This document shows positions 49,773 through 56,943 of a stretch of 64,000 nt of DNA, in pieces. The position numbers and the translations under genes were made by a program. The first letter of the stretch is position 1, and each line of letters begins with the position of its first letter. The notes under the pieces are model-generated. The model searched no databases and had not been told where the DNA came from. It was given only the letters and a program-made list of their open reading frames with translations. This DNA is from CAZTTG01 sp964615935 (lineage in GTDB: Bacteria > Planctomycetota > UBA1135 > GCA-002686595): contig CAZTTG010000029.1 in assembly GCA_964615935.1 (NCBI GenBank), positions 1 through 64,000 of the forward strand. Reading direction: 5' to 3'.

Positions 49773-50576
49773 TCAGACCGGGACGGCCGAGATCCGGGTC
49801 GGGATTCCGGTCTTGGCCTGCAGGGTCTCGACCACGTCCTCGAGGAAGCTCGGGGACACGGGCTTGGGGATCCCGGGCTTGCGCGTGCTCTTGCGCTTGA
49901 CCGTGCTGACCTCGACCTCGAGGGGGCGCACCGCCTGGATGCGCTTCAGCCAGCCGCGAACCTCGTTGGGGGTGGTGTTGTCGGGGGTGCCCCGGCGGAA
50001 GGTGGTGTGGAGGATCACCCGGTCCATGTCCGTGAGGTGGTCGACCACCTCCTTGAGGCGAGTCTGGGGCTCCCCGGTCATGGAGGCGAAGGTCCGGGCG
50101 CTGCCCCAGTCGAATCGCAGCACCGGCCGGTCGAAGATCGCCAGGGCCCGGCGGGTGTCCGCCCGGTCCAGGTGGAGGGAGTCCGAGAGGACCGCCAGGC
50201 CCGCCTTGGCGTACCACTTGTCCCGCAGGTCGCGGAGGTTCTCGGCGATCTCCCGCAGCCCCGGGTGGAGGGTCGGGTCGGCCACGCCGGTGACCAGGAT
50301 GGTCTCGAGCTTCTCGCCTCCCTTGGAGAGCTCGATGAGGCGTCGGGCGGCCGAGGTCACCACCACGCCGCCGCTGGGGATCCGACCACCGGTGCACACC
50401 ACCGAGATGGGGTGGGGCTTGCTGCTGTCATCGGCCGGGCGGTCCCGGCCGCCCACCGCCACGGCGGTCGCGGCCTCGTCGGGAGGACATGGGACCGGGT
50501 CGACGACCAGCGCCTTGCCGAAGCGGGTCGTCTTGACCGGTCCATATACGACCGTGTGCTGTTCCGGGGCGATCAT
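49773..50576 (-). CDS. Radical-SAM-like protein lacking the iron-sulfur cysteine motif
   Basis: This is a 267-residue cytoplasmic protein. Its layout follows radical SAM proteins that begin with G-P-V-x-S-R-R. Here VVYGPVKTTRFGKALVVD (9-26) is present, then VTGVADPTLHPGLREI (95-110) in place of the usual S-G-x-G-E-P-T-L strand, then VLSDSLHL for T-N-x-x-L, and VEVSTVKRKSTRK for the late T-x-x-R-P-P segment. The C-x3-C-x2-C cluster that should follow residue 26 is absent; the only Cys are 30 and 61. A 4Fe-4S cluster and radical chemistry are therefore not expected. GGRIPSGGVVVTSAARRL lies where the core opens. ATG 50576 was chosen over an upstream ATG at 50663. A TATGAT box at 50676-50681 (minus strand) may be the -10. 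Function is unknown. Confidence 0.65.
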   Translation of the reverse strand: MIAPEQHTVVYGPVKTTRFGKALVVDPVPCPPDEAATAVAVGGRDRPADDSSKPHPISVVCTGGRIPSGGVVVTSAARRLIELSKGGEKLETILVTGVADPTLHPGLREIAENLRDLRDKWYAKAGLAVLSDSLHLDRADTRRALAIFDRPVLRFDWGSARTFASMTGEPQTRLKEVVDHLTDMDRVILHTTFRRGTPDNTTPNEVRGWLKRIQAVRPLEVEVSTVKRKSTRKPGIPKPVSPSFLEDVVETLQAKTGIPTRISAVPV

Positions 50577-50676
50577 GGTGGCACCCTTCGTCTCGCCGGA
50601 TCCGGTGCCCACCCCTGTGCGCCGCCGAGGCGGCGAGGGGCCGGGAGGAGGGGGGTGGGGCACGAAAAGGGCAATA

Positions 50677-51048
50677 TCATACCCTCTCAGGGGGGGTCGT
50701 GGCCAGCTCGGGCTCGGGGATCGGCCTTGGGCGCCCTGTCGGAGGCCCCTCGGCAGGCTCCCGGAGTCCTCGCGCGCGACCGGCTCGGACGCCGCGAGCG
50801 CGTCGAGGCCAGAACGCCCAGAGCAGAAGCCCCATCCCCCCCGCGAGGCGGAGCGGGTGGTCGCTCGCAGCTCGCAGCCAGCGCAGAACCAGCGGCTCGC
50901 CGAAGGCCGGCTGCAGCCCGTCGGTGATCGCGCGAGCGAGCCAGGTGAGCGCGGCGGCCGTCAGCCACGGGGCCAGCGGGCCCGGGCGAAGGGCGATGGG
51001 CGGATCGGCGGCATCGGCCTCGGTGCGCTCGGCTGGTGAGTCGGACAT
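50677..51048 (-). CDS. Small hypothetical membrane protein
   Basis: This is a 123-residue protein that I do not recognise. ATG 51048 is preceded by CGGAGA at good spacing, which is the main reason to call it. Two hydrophobic segments, LAPWLTAAALTWLARAI and LRLAGGMGLLLWAFW, are followed by a basic, proline-rich tail (RRARGVRAGRARG). It is probably an inner-membrane protein with the tail in the cytoplasm. It is divergent from the nuo operon. Confidence 0.5.
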   Translation of the reverse strand: MSDSPAERTEADAADPPIALRPGPLAPWLTAAALTWLARAITDGLQPAFGEPLVLRWLRAASDHPLRLAGGMGLLLWAFWPRRARGVRAGRARGLREPAEGPPTGRPRPIPEPELATTPPERV

Positions 51049-51134
51049 CTCCAGTCTCCGCCGGGTGGACGGCTCGGGACCGCGACGGTTGCGGCCCGTC
51101 TCCCGATGGTTCGCGGCACATCGACCGACTCGGC

Positions 51135-51162
51135 TTGACACCCGCCGGGCCACCTTTAAGCT
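51135..51162 (+). promoter_or_regulatory. Candidate nuo operon promoter in the 309-bp divergent gap
   Basis: A consensus TTGACA (51135-51140) and TAAGCT (51157-51162) are 16 bp apart, leaving a leader of about 190 bases before nuoA. The rest of the 51049-51357 gap is GC-rich with no open frame, tRNA or convincing riboswitch that I can recognise. Confidence 0.5.
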
Positions 51163-51357
51163 GCTTGACCCCCGCATTCCGGGCGCCCCCAGCGCGGGCG
51201 AGCGCAGGCCCCTCGGGTCGAGCCTCGCCGAGCGAACGGTCCCAGCCAGGCCATCGCTCCCCCGGCTCTCTCGGGCTACCCGGACGTTCCCTGTCCCCAC
51301 CGCCGCCCCGCGCCCGGAACCGCCTCAGCGCGGGAACGCCCGGCCCGCGCGATCCCC

Positions 51358-51885
51358 ATGTACTTCGACTATCTCAACGTCCTGGTGTTCTCGGCCGTGG
51401 GATTGGCGTTCGTGTTCGCCACCATGGTGCTGGGGACCATCCTCCGACCGAAGCGCAAGCAGGACCAGGGGCTGGAGATCTACGAGTGTGGCGAGCTGCC
51501 CTTCGGCCAGGCCTGGGTCCGCTGGGACATCCGCTTCTACACCGTCGCGCTGGTCTATCTGGTCTTCGCGATCGAGATCGCCTTCCTGTTCCCGGTGATG
51601 GTCGTGATCGGCGACGTCCTGCGCGACCAGGGCGCCGCGGCCGGGAGCGGAATCGGCTACGTCTCGCTCCTGCACGTCCTGGTCTTCGTGATCGTGCTGT
51701 TCATGGGCCTGGTCTCGGTGTGGGCCAAGGGTGATCTGGACTGGATCACGACCTATGACCAGCCGGACTACAACCCACCCAGCCGCGAGCTCGTGATTCC
51801 CCTGATCGACGCGCCGGCCGCAGCAGCCGGCGTACCCGAGAAGACCGGAGAGAAACCGGAGGGCGACGAGGGCTCGGCCGCCTGA
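51358..51885 (+). CDS. nuoA: NADH-quinone oxidoreductase subunit A
   Basis: This is a 175-residue small membrane subunit of complex I with three helices. IYECGELPFGQAWVRWDIRFY is the conserved loop that contacts NuoD/B/H near the quinone site. The C-terminal 45 residues after DWITTYDQPDYNPPS are an Ala/Pro/Glu-rich extension not found in the short E. coli form. ATG 51358 is the only sensible start; no ribosome site is clear. It is the first gene of a co-oriented cluster running to 62269. Confidence 0.93.
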   Translation: MYFDYLNVLVFSAVGLAFVFATMVLGTILRPKRKQDQGLEIYECGELPFGQAWVRWDIRFYTVALVYLVFAIEIAFLFPVMVVIGDVLRDQGAAAGSGIGYVSLLHVLVFVIVLFMGLVSVWAKGDLDWITTYDQPDYNPPSRELVIPLIDAPAAAAGVPEKTGEKPEGDEGSAA

Positions 51886-51908
51886 CCGCCGCAGCCACGG
51901 GCACAGCC

Positions 51909-52409
51909 ATGGGATTCCTGGAAGAGAAGTTCGAAGACAACGTCCTCACCACCCGCGTCGACTGGCTGCTCAACTGGGCGCGCCTCTCGAGCCTGTGGCC
52001 CATGACCTTCGGCCTGGCCTGCTGCGCCATCGAGATGATGGCCGTGGGGGCCGCTCACTTCGACATCGACCGCTTCGGAGCGGGGGCCTTCCGCCCCTCT
52101 CCGCGCCAGAGCGACCTGATGATCGTGGCCGGTACGGTCAACTTCAAGATGGCCGAGCGCGTCAAGCGGCTCTACGAGCAGATGCCCTCGCCGAAGTACG
52201 TGATGGCCCTGGGCGCCTGCGCCACCGGAGGGGGTCCCTACCACAAGTACGGCTACACGGTCGTCAAGGGGGTGGACCGCGTCATCCCGGTGGACGTGTA
52301 CGTCGCCGGCTGTCCCCCGCGCCCCGAGGCGCTGCTGGAGGGCCTGATGACCCTGCAGAAGAAGATCCGCAGCTCGGCGGTGGTGCGCAAGCCCGCCAGC
52401 CTGAGCTGA
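51909..52409 (+). CDS. nuoB: NADH-quinone oxidoreductase subunit B
   Basis: This is a 166-residue peripheral-arm subunit that carries cluster N2, the last iron-sulfur centre before quinone. The ligands are visible as FGLACCAIEMMA (adjacent Cys pair), MALGACATGGG and VAGCPPRPEALL. The remaining sequence (SPRQSDLMIVAGTVNFKMA) is standard. ATG 51909 is 24 bp after nuoA. Length is normal for the family. Confidence 0.96.
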   Translation: MGFLEEKFEDNVLTTRVDWLLNWARLSSLWPMTFGLACCAIEMMAVGAAHFDIDRFGAGAFRPSPRQSDLMIVAGTVNFKMAERVKRLYEQMPSPKYVMALGACATGGGPYHKYGYTVVKGVDRVIPVDVYVAGCPPRPEALLEGLMTLQKKIRSSAVVRKPASLS

Positions 52410-52447
52410 TCGCACCCCTCCCGCCCCAACCCGCACAGCCGACCCCC

Positions 52448-52966
52448 ATGGAATTCCAAGGCATCCACGACCGCCTGAGGGCGGTGGGCGCGCCGGGGCT
52501 TTCCGACGTCGACCTGCCGCGCCCGCCCGATCCCGAGGACAAGAAGGACAAGGGCCGCGCCGGCGACGCCTACGCGATCGTCGATCCGCAGCAGCTCCCG
52601 GCCTTCCTCGAGACCTGCCGCGACGATCCCAAGCTGCGCTTCGAGATCCTGATGGACCTCACCGCCACCGACCCCAAGGCGGAGGAGGAGGAGCTGTGGA
52701 TCAACGTCCAGCTCCTGTCGGTCGAACACCGACACCGGCTGGCGATCAAGTGCCACCTGCCCAAGGCGGACGCGCAGATGCCCACCTCCAGCGGGGTGTA
52801 CCGCTCCGCGCAGTGGTTCGAGCGGGAGTGCGCCGAGATGTTCGGCGTCACCTTCACCGGGCACCCCGATCCGCGCCACATGCTGCTGCCCGACGACTGG
52901 GTCGGGAACCCCCTGCGCAAGGACTACGAGTACCCGAAGGAGTATCGCGGCGTCTCCTGCGAGTAG
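52448..52966 (+). CDS. nuoC: NADH-quinone oxidoreductase subunit C
   Basis: This is a 172-residue peripheral-arm subunit, not fused to NuoD. Landmarks are FEILMDLTATD, HRLAIKCHLPKADAQMPTSS, WFERECAEMFGVTFTGHPD, RHMLLPDDWVGNPLRKDYE and a terminal YPKEYRGV. A charged insertion (PDPEDKKDKGRAG) lies near residue 35. ATG 52448 follows nuoB by 38 bp. Confidence 0.95.
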   Translation: MEFQGIHDRLRAVGAPGLSDVDLPRPPDPEDKKDKGRAGDAYAIVDPQQLPAFLETCRDDPKLRFEILMDLTATDPKAEEEELWINVQLLSVEHRHRLAIKCHLPKADAQMPTSSGVYRSAQWFERECAEMFGVTFTGHPDPRHMLLPDDWVGNPLRKDYEYPKEYRGVSCE

Positions 52967-52985
52967 CCGACGGCGAGCCACTGCC

Positions 52986-54212
52986 ATGTCCCGAGAAGCC
53001 AGCCTCCGGTCCCCTCAGCCCCAGCCGACTCCCTCGGTCCCCGCCGAAGCGCGGACGCTCCCCGGCGGCGAGCGCGAGTTCATGCTGGACGTGCGCACCC
53101 ACGACCTGGAGATCAACATGGGCCCCCAGCACCCCGCCACCCACGGGGTGATGAAGGTGCTCATCCGGACCGACGGCGAGCTGGTGACCGGGGCCCAGCC
53201 GCACCTGGGCTTCCTGCACCGCAGCGCCGAGAAGATCGGCGAGAACGTCGAGTGGCTGCAGTTCCTGCCCTACACCGACCGCTACGACTACCTGGCGGCG
53301 ATGAACAACAACCTGGGCTACGCGATGGCGGTCGAGGCCCTCCTGGGCATCGAGATCCCGCGCCGGGCCCAGCTCATCCGCACCCTGTGCGCCGAGCTCA
53401 ACCGCATCGCCTCGCACCTGGTCGCCTTCGGGACCTACGGCCTGGACATGGGGGCCTTCACGCCCTTCATGTACACCTTCCGCGAGCGCGAGTGGATCCT
53501 GGCGCTGTTCGAGAAGCTCTGCGGCGCCCGCCTGACCTACAGCTACATCCGCATCGGCGGGGTCTACAACGACGCGCCCCCCGGCTGGTTCGAGGAGGTC
53601 GCCCAGTTCTGCGACGACTTCGGTGGCCGCTGTCAGGAGTACATCGACCTCCTGATGCTCAACCGCATCTTCATCGGCCGCACCGCCGACGTGGGGGTGA
53701 TCCCGCCCCAGATGGCGCTCGACTTCGCCCTCACCGGCCCCATGCTGCGCGGCTCGGGCGTCGACTTCGACCTGCGCCGCGACATGCCCTACATGCTGTA
53801 CGGAGAGATGTACGAGCAGGGCGTCTTCGACGTGATGGTGGCCAAGGGCGAGAAGGGCACCCTGGGCGACAACTGGGACCGCACCTGGGTGCGCGTGATG
53901 GAGATGATGGAGTCGGTCAAGATCACCCGCTGGTGCCTCGACAACCTGGTCGAGGGACCGGTGCTGGGGGCCGTCGGCAAGATTCTGCGCGTGCCGCCGG
54001 GCGAGGCCTACGTGGGGGTCGAGAACCCCCGAGGCGAGCTGGGGCACTACGTGGTCTCGGAGGGCGGCAAGGTGGCCATCCGCTGCCGCGTGCGCGGGCC
54101 CTCCTTCGCCAACCTGGCCGTGGTCGAGGACATCATGCCCGGAACCCTGCTGGCCGATTCCGTCGCCATCATCGGCTCGACGGACATCGTCATGGGAGAG
54201 ACGGACCGTTGA
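52986..54212 (+). CDS. nuoD: NADH-quinone oxidoreductase subunit D
   Basis: This is a 408-residue, 49-kDa-type subunit that forms the quinone cavity with NuoB. INMGPQHPATHGVMKVLI holds the conserved His loop. LGFLHRSAEKIGE, YLAAMNNNLGYAMAVE and the terminal STDIVMGETDR match the family end exactly. The first 30 residues are an unconserved, Pro-rich leader (LRSPQPQPTPSVPAEAR). ATG 52986 is 19 bp after nuoC. The nuoE, nuoF and nuoG genes that often follow are absent and nuoH comes next. Confidence 0.96.
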   Translation: MSREASLRSPQPQPTPSVPAEARTLPGGEREFMLDVRTHDLEINMGPQHPATHGVMKVLIRTDGELVTGAQPHLGFLHRSAEKIGENVEWLQFLPYTDRYDYLAAMNNNLGYAMAVEALLGIEIPRRAQLIRTLCAELNRIASHLVAFGTYGLDMGAFTPFMYTFREREWILALFEKLCGARLTYSYIRIGGVYNDAPPGWFEEVAQFCDDFGGRCQEYIDLLMLNRIFIGRTADVGVIPPQMALDFALTGPMLRGSGVDFDLRRDMPYMLYGEMYEQGVFDVMVAKGEKGTLGDNWDRTWVRVMEMMESVKITRWCLDNLVEGPVLGAVGKILRVPPGEAYVGVENPRGELGHYVVSEGGKVAIRCRVRGPSFANLAVVEDIMPGTLLADSVAIIGSTDIVMGETDR

Positions 54213-54215
54213 GCC

Positions 54216-55394
54216 ATGCTGCAAGGCGAACCTACTCCTGATCCGATCGCGCCCGTCGAGTCCGGCAACGCCATCCTGGACGGCCTCGAGTCCCTCCTGG
54301 GCGGGCACCTCCCCGGCTGGCTCCTGTGGCTGGGCGCCGCGCTGGTCGCCTTCGCCATCGCGATCGGCCTGATCTCGCTGGTGGCGCTGTTCGCGGTGTG
54401 GATGGAGCGCAAGGTCTCCGGCCACATCCAGTGCCGCCTGGGGCCCATGCGGGTCGGTGTGTGGCACGGCTGGGCGCAGTCCCTGGCCGACGCGCTCAAG
54501 CTCTTCATGAAGGAGGACATGATCCCCAAGGGCTCCGATCGGCTGCTCTTCGTGCTGGCTCCGGCCATCGTGCTGGGCAGCATCATCGGCGCCGTGGTGG
54601 CCTATCCCCTGGCGCCCGGCTTCGTCTTCGCCGACGTCAACCTGGGGGTCTTCTTCATCGTGGCCATGGCCTCCATGACCACCATCGGGGTGGTGATGGC
54701 CGGCTGGGCCTCCAACTCGAAGTGGTCGCTGTACGGGGCCATGCGGCAGGCCGCCCAGGTGGTGGCCTACGAGATACCGCTGGGCATCTCCCTGATGGTG
54801 CCCGTCCTGGTGTGCGGCAGCTTCAACCTGCTCGAGGTCAGCGGGGACCAGGCGGGCCTGTGGGGCATGAACTGGTACATCTTCCGCAGCCCCTTCATGC
54901 TGCCGGCCTTCCTGCTGTTCTTCACCGCCGGACTGGCCGAGACCAAGCGCGCGCCCTTCGACCTGCCCGAGACCGAATCGGAGCTGGTGGCCGGCTTCAT
55001 GACCGAGTACTCGGGCCTGCGCTGGTCCTTCTTCTTCATGGAGGAGTACGCGGCCATGTTCCTGATCTCGGCCATCGCCGCGATCTTCTGGTTCGGCGGC
55101 TTCGAGTCGCCCCTGACCTGGGGCGCCCGCGAGCTGTACCTGGCCAGCGACGGGAACCTGCTCCTGAACCTGCTCTACCAGGTGGTCGCGGGCGTCACCC
55201 TGCTGGCCAAGACCTTCGCGGGCATCTTCCTGATGATGTGGATCCGCTGGACCGTCCCGCGCGTGCGCATCGATCAGGTCATGACCATGGGGTACAAGTA
55301 CCTGACACCGCTGGCGCTGGCCTGCCTGGCGTGCGCGGCGATCTGGGAGGCCCTGTGGGTCCGCCTGGGTCTCCCGGAGAGGCTGTTCGGATGA
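54216..55394 (+). CDS. nuoH: NADH-quinone oxidoreductase subunit H
   Basis: This is a 392-residue membrane subunit at the junction of the arms, with about eight helices. VWMERKVSGHIQCRLGPMRVG is the conserved cytoplasmic loop. AQSLADALKLFMKEDMIPKG and LAETKRAPFDLPETESELV (the E-x-x-R/P-F-D-L-P-E region) contact the quinone tunnel. The N-terminal 35 residues are hydrophilic and extra. ATG 54216 follows the nuoD stop by 3 bp, and its own stop overlaps nuoI (ATGA). Confidence 0.96.
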   Translation: MLQGEPTPDPIAPVESGNAILDGLESLLGGHLPGWLLWLGAALVAFAIAIGLISLVALFAVWMERKVSGHIQCRLGPMRVGVWHGWAQSLADALKLFMKEDMIPKGSDRLLFVLAPAIVLGSIIGAVVAYPLAPGFVFADVNLGVFFIVAMASMTTIGVVMAGWASNSKWSLYGAMRQAAQVVAYEIPLGISLMVPVLVCGSFNLLEVSGDQAGLWGMNWYIFRSPFMLPAFLLFFTAGLAETKRAPFDLPETESELVAGFMTEYSGLRWSFFFMEEYAAMFLISAIAAIFWFGGFESPLTWGARELYLASDGNLLLNLLYQVVAGVTLLAKTFAGIFLMMWIRWTVPRVRIDQVMTMGYKYLTPLALACLACAAIWEALWVRLGLPERLFG

Positions 55395-55999
55395 GGGCTG
55401 CGAGCGCGACCCGCCGGTACTTCAAGAACGTCTGGGACGGTCTGTGGTCGACCCTGGTGGGCATGCGCATCACCGGGAGGTACTTCCTTCAGAAGCCCAT
55501 CACCGTCCAGTATCCGGACGAGCGCCTGAGGATCCCGGATCGCTACCGCGGGGTCCACTACCTCGAGCAGGAGAAGTGCATCTGCTGCCAGGCCTGCGCG
55601 AAGGCCTGCCCGGTGGACTGCATCGAGATGGACGCGGTGCGGCACGGCAAGGAGCTGGAGTGGGTGCTGTTCACCCTCGACTACCAGAAGTGCATGTTCT
55701 GCGAGCTGTGCGTCTACCCCTGCCCGACCTCCTGCATCCACATGGGCAGCGAGTTCGCCTTCACCACCCTCGATCGCAGCCAGATGCACATGGACCTGCT
55801 GTCCTACCGGGGGATGTCGCGCGAGGCCCGCATCCGCATGAAGGAGGCCAAGAAGAAGAAGGCCGCCAAGGCGGCGGCCAAGGCCAAGGCCGAGAAGGAG
55901 GCCGCCGAGGAGGGGGCCCCCGAGAAGAAGGCCGGCAAGGAGAAGACCGGCGACGCCAAGGCCGAGAAGGCGCCCGACAAGGACAAGGGCGGGGAATAG
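55391..55999 (+). CDS. nuoI: NADH-quinone oxidoreductase subunit I with Lys/Ala-rich tail
   Basis: This is a 202-residue ferredoxin-like subunit with two 4Fe-4S sites, CICCQACAKACP and CMFCELCVYPCP. They correspond to clusters N6a and N6b that pass electrons to NuoB. After the conserved part ends (near residue 150, RGMSREARIRMKEA), there is a tail of about 50 residues made almost only of Lys, Ala, Glu, Gly and Asp (KKKKAAKAAAKAKAEKEAA). E. coli NuoI has no such tail. In a complex without NuoEFG this tail could contact an electron donor, but that is speculation. ATG 55391 overlaps the nuoH stop. Confidence 0.95.
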   Translation: MRAASATRRYFKNVWDGLWSTLVGMRITGRYFLQKPITVQYPDERLRIPDRYRGVHYLEQEKCICCQACAKACPVDCIEMDAVRHGKELEWVLFTLDYQKCMFCELCVYPCPTSCIHMGSEFAFTTLDRSQMHMDLLSYRGMSREARIRMKEAKKKKAAKAAAKAKAEKEAAEEGAPEKKAGKEKTGDAKAEKAPDKDKGGE

Positions 56000-56014
56000 A
56001 GAGGAGCCCACCGG

Positions 56015-56632
56015 ATGGAGGTTTCTGCCAAGGCTTTCTACGGCGCCCTCGCGGTGCTGACCCTGGCCCTTCTGGGCTGGGGGATGCAGGCCGCCGGCGC
56101 GGAGGGGGTCGCCTTCGGCCTCTTCGCGGTGCTGTCCCTCGGAGGCGCCCTGGTGTGCATCTGGGAGCGCTCGGTGGTGCGCAGCGCCTTCGCTCTGATG
56201 GCCACCTTCGTGGGCGCGGCGGGTTTCTTCCTGCTCCTGGGGAGCGACTTCCTGGCCATGATCCAGATCCTGATCTACGTCGGCGGGATCCTGGCGCTGC
56301 TGCTCTTCGGGGTGATGCTGACCCCCCCCGACCTGACGGAGCGCAAGCTGCCGCGGGTCCTGGCGGCCCTGGTGGCGGTGGGTCTGACCTTCGGCTGGGT
56401 GGCCCTCAAGGTGGCCGGCACGGTCTCCTGGGCCCGGGCCGACGAGCTCCCCGAGGTCGCCTCGCAGGTCCGGACCATCGGCGTCGAGTTCATCAACCCC
56501 GACGGCTACGTGGTCCCCTTCGAGCTGGCCGCCGTGCTCCTGACCTGGGCGCTGGTGGCCGCGGTCTACATCGCCCGGCGCAAGCAGACCGACCTGACCC
56601 CCGAGCGCCTGAGCGAGGAAGGAGAGGCCTGA
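56015..56632 (+). CDS. nuoJ: NADH-quinone oxidoreductase subunit J
   Basis: This is a 205-residue membrane subunit with five helices (ND6 equivalent). ALMATFVGAAGFFLLLGSDF and MIQILIYVGGILALLLFGVM form the region with the conserved pi-bulge. ATG 56015 follows GAGAGGAG. The stop TGA shares its last base with the nuoK start. Confidence 0.94.
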   Translation: MEVSAKAFYGALAVLTLALLGWGMQAAGAEGVAFGLFAVLSLGGALVCIWERSVVRSAFALMATFVGAAGFFLLLGSDFLAMIQILIYVGGILALLLFGVMLTPPDLTERKLPRVLAALVAVGLTFGWVALKVAGTVSWARADELPEVASQVRTIGVEFINPDGYVVPFELAAVLLTWALVAAVYIARRKQTDLTPERLSEEGEA

Positions 56633-56934
56633 TGGGTCTGGAAGCCTACCTGGCGGTCTCGGCGGCCCTCTTCGGCCTGGGCGTGGTGGCGGTGATCAGC
56701 CGCCGCAACCTGCTCTACGTGCTGATGGGGCTGGAGATGATCCTCAACGCCGCCAACATCAACTTCGTGGCCTTCAACCGCTTCGGCGGGGACGGGCTGG
56801 ACGGGCGCATGTTCGCCATCTTCGTGATCATCCTGGCCGCCGCCGAGGCGGCCGTGGCCCTGGCCATCGTGCTGAACGTCTTCCACCTCTTCCACTCGGT
56901 CAAGCCCGGCGAGGCGGACATCCTCCGCGACTAG
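56632..56934 (+). CDS. nuoK: NADH-quinone oxidoreductase subunit K
   Basis: This is a 100-residue subunit with three helices (ND4L equivalent). LMGLEMILNAANINFVAF and AAAEAAVALAIVLNVF carry the two conserved membrane Glu of the proton path. ATG 56632 overlaps nuoJ by one base (TGATG), with GGAGAGG upstream inside nuoJ. Confidence 0.95.
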   Translation: MGLEAYLAVSAALFGLGVVAVISRRNLLYVLMGLEMILNAANINFVAFNRFGGDGLDGRMFAIFVIILAAAEAAVALAIVLNVFHLFHSVKPGEADILRD

Positions 56935-56943
56935 ACCTCCGCC

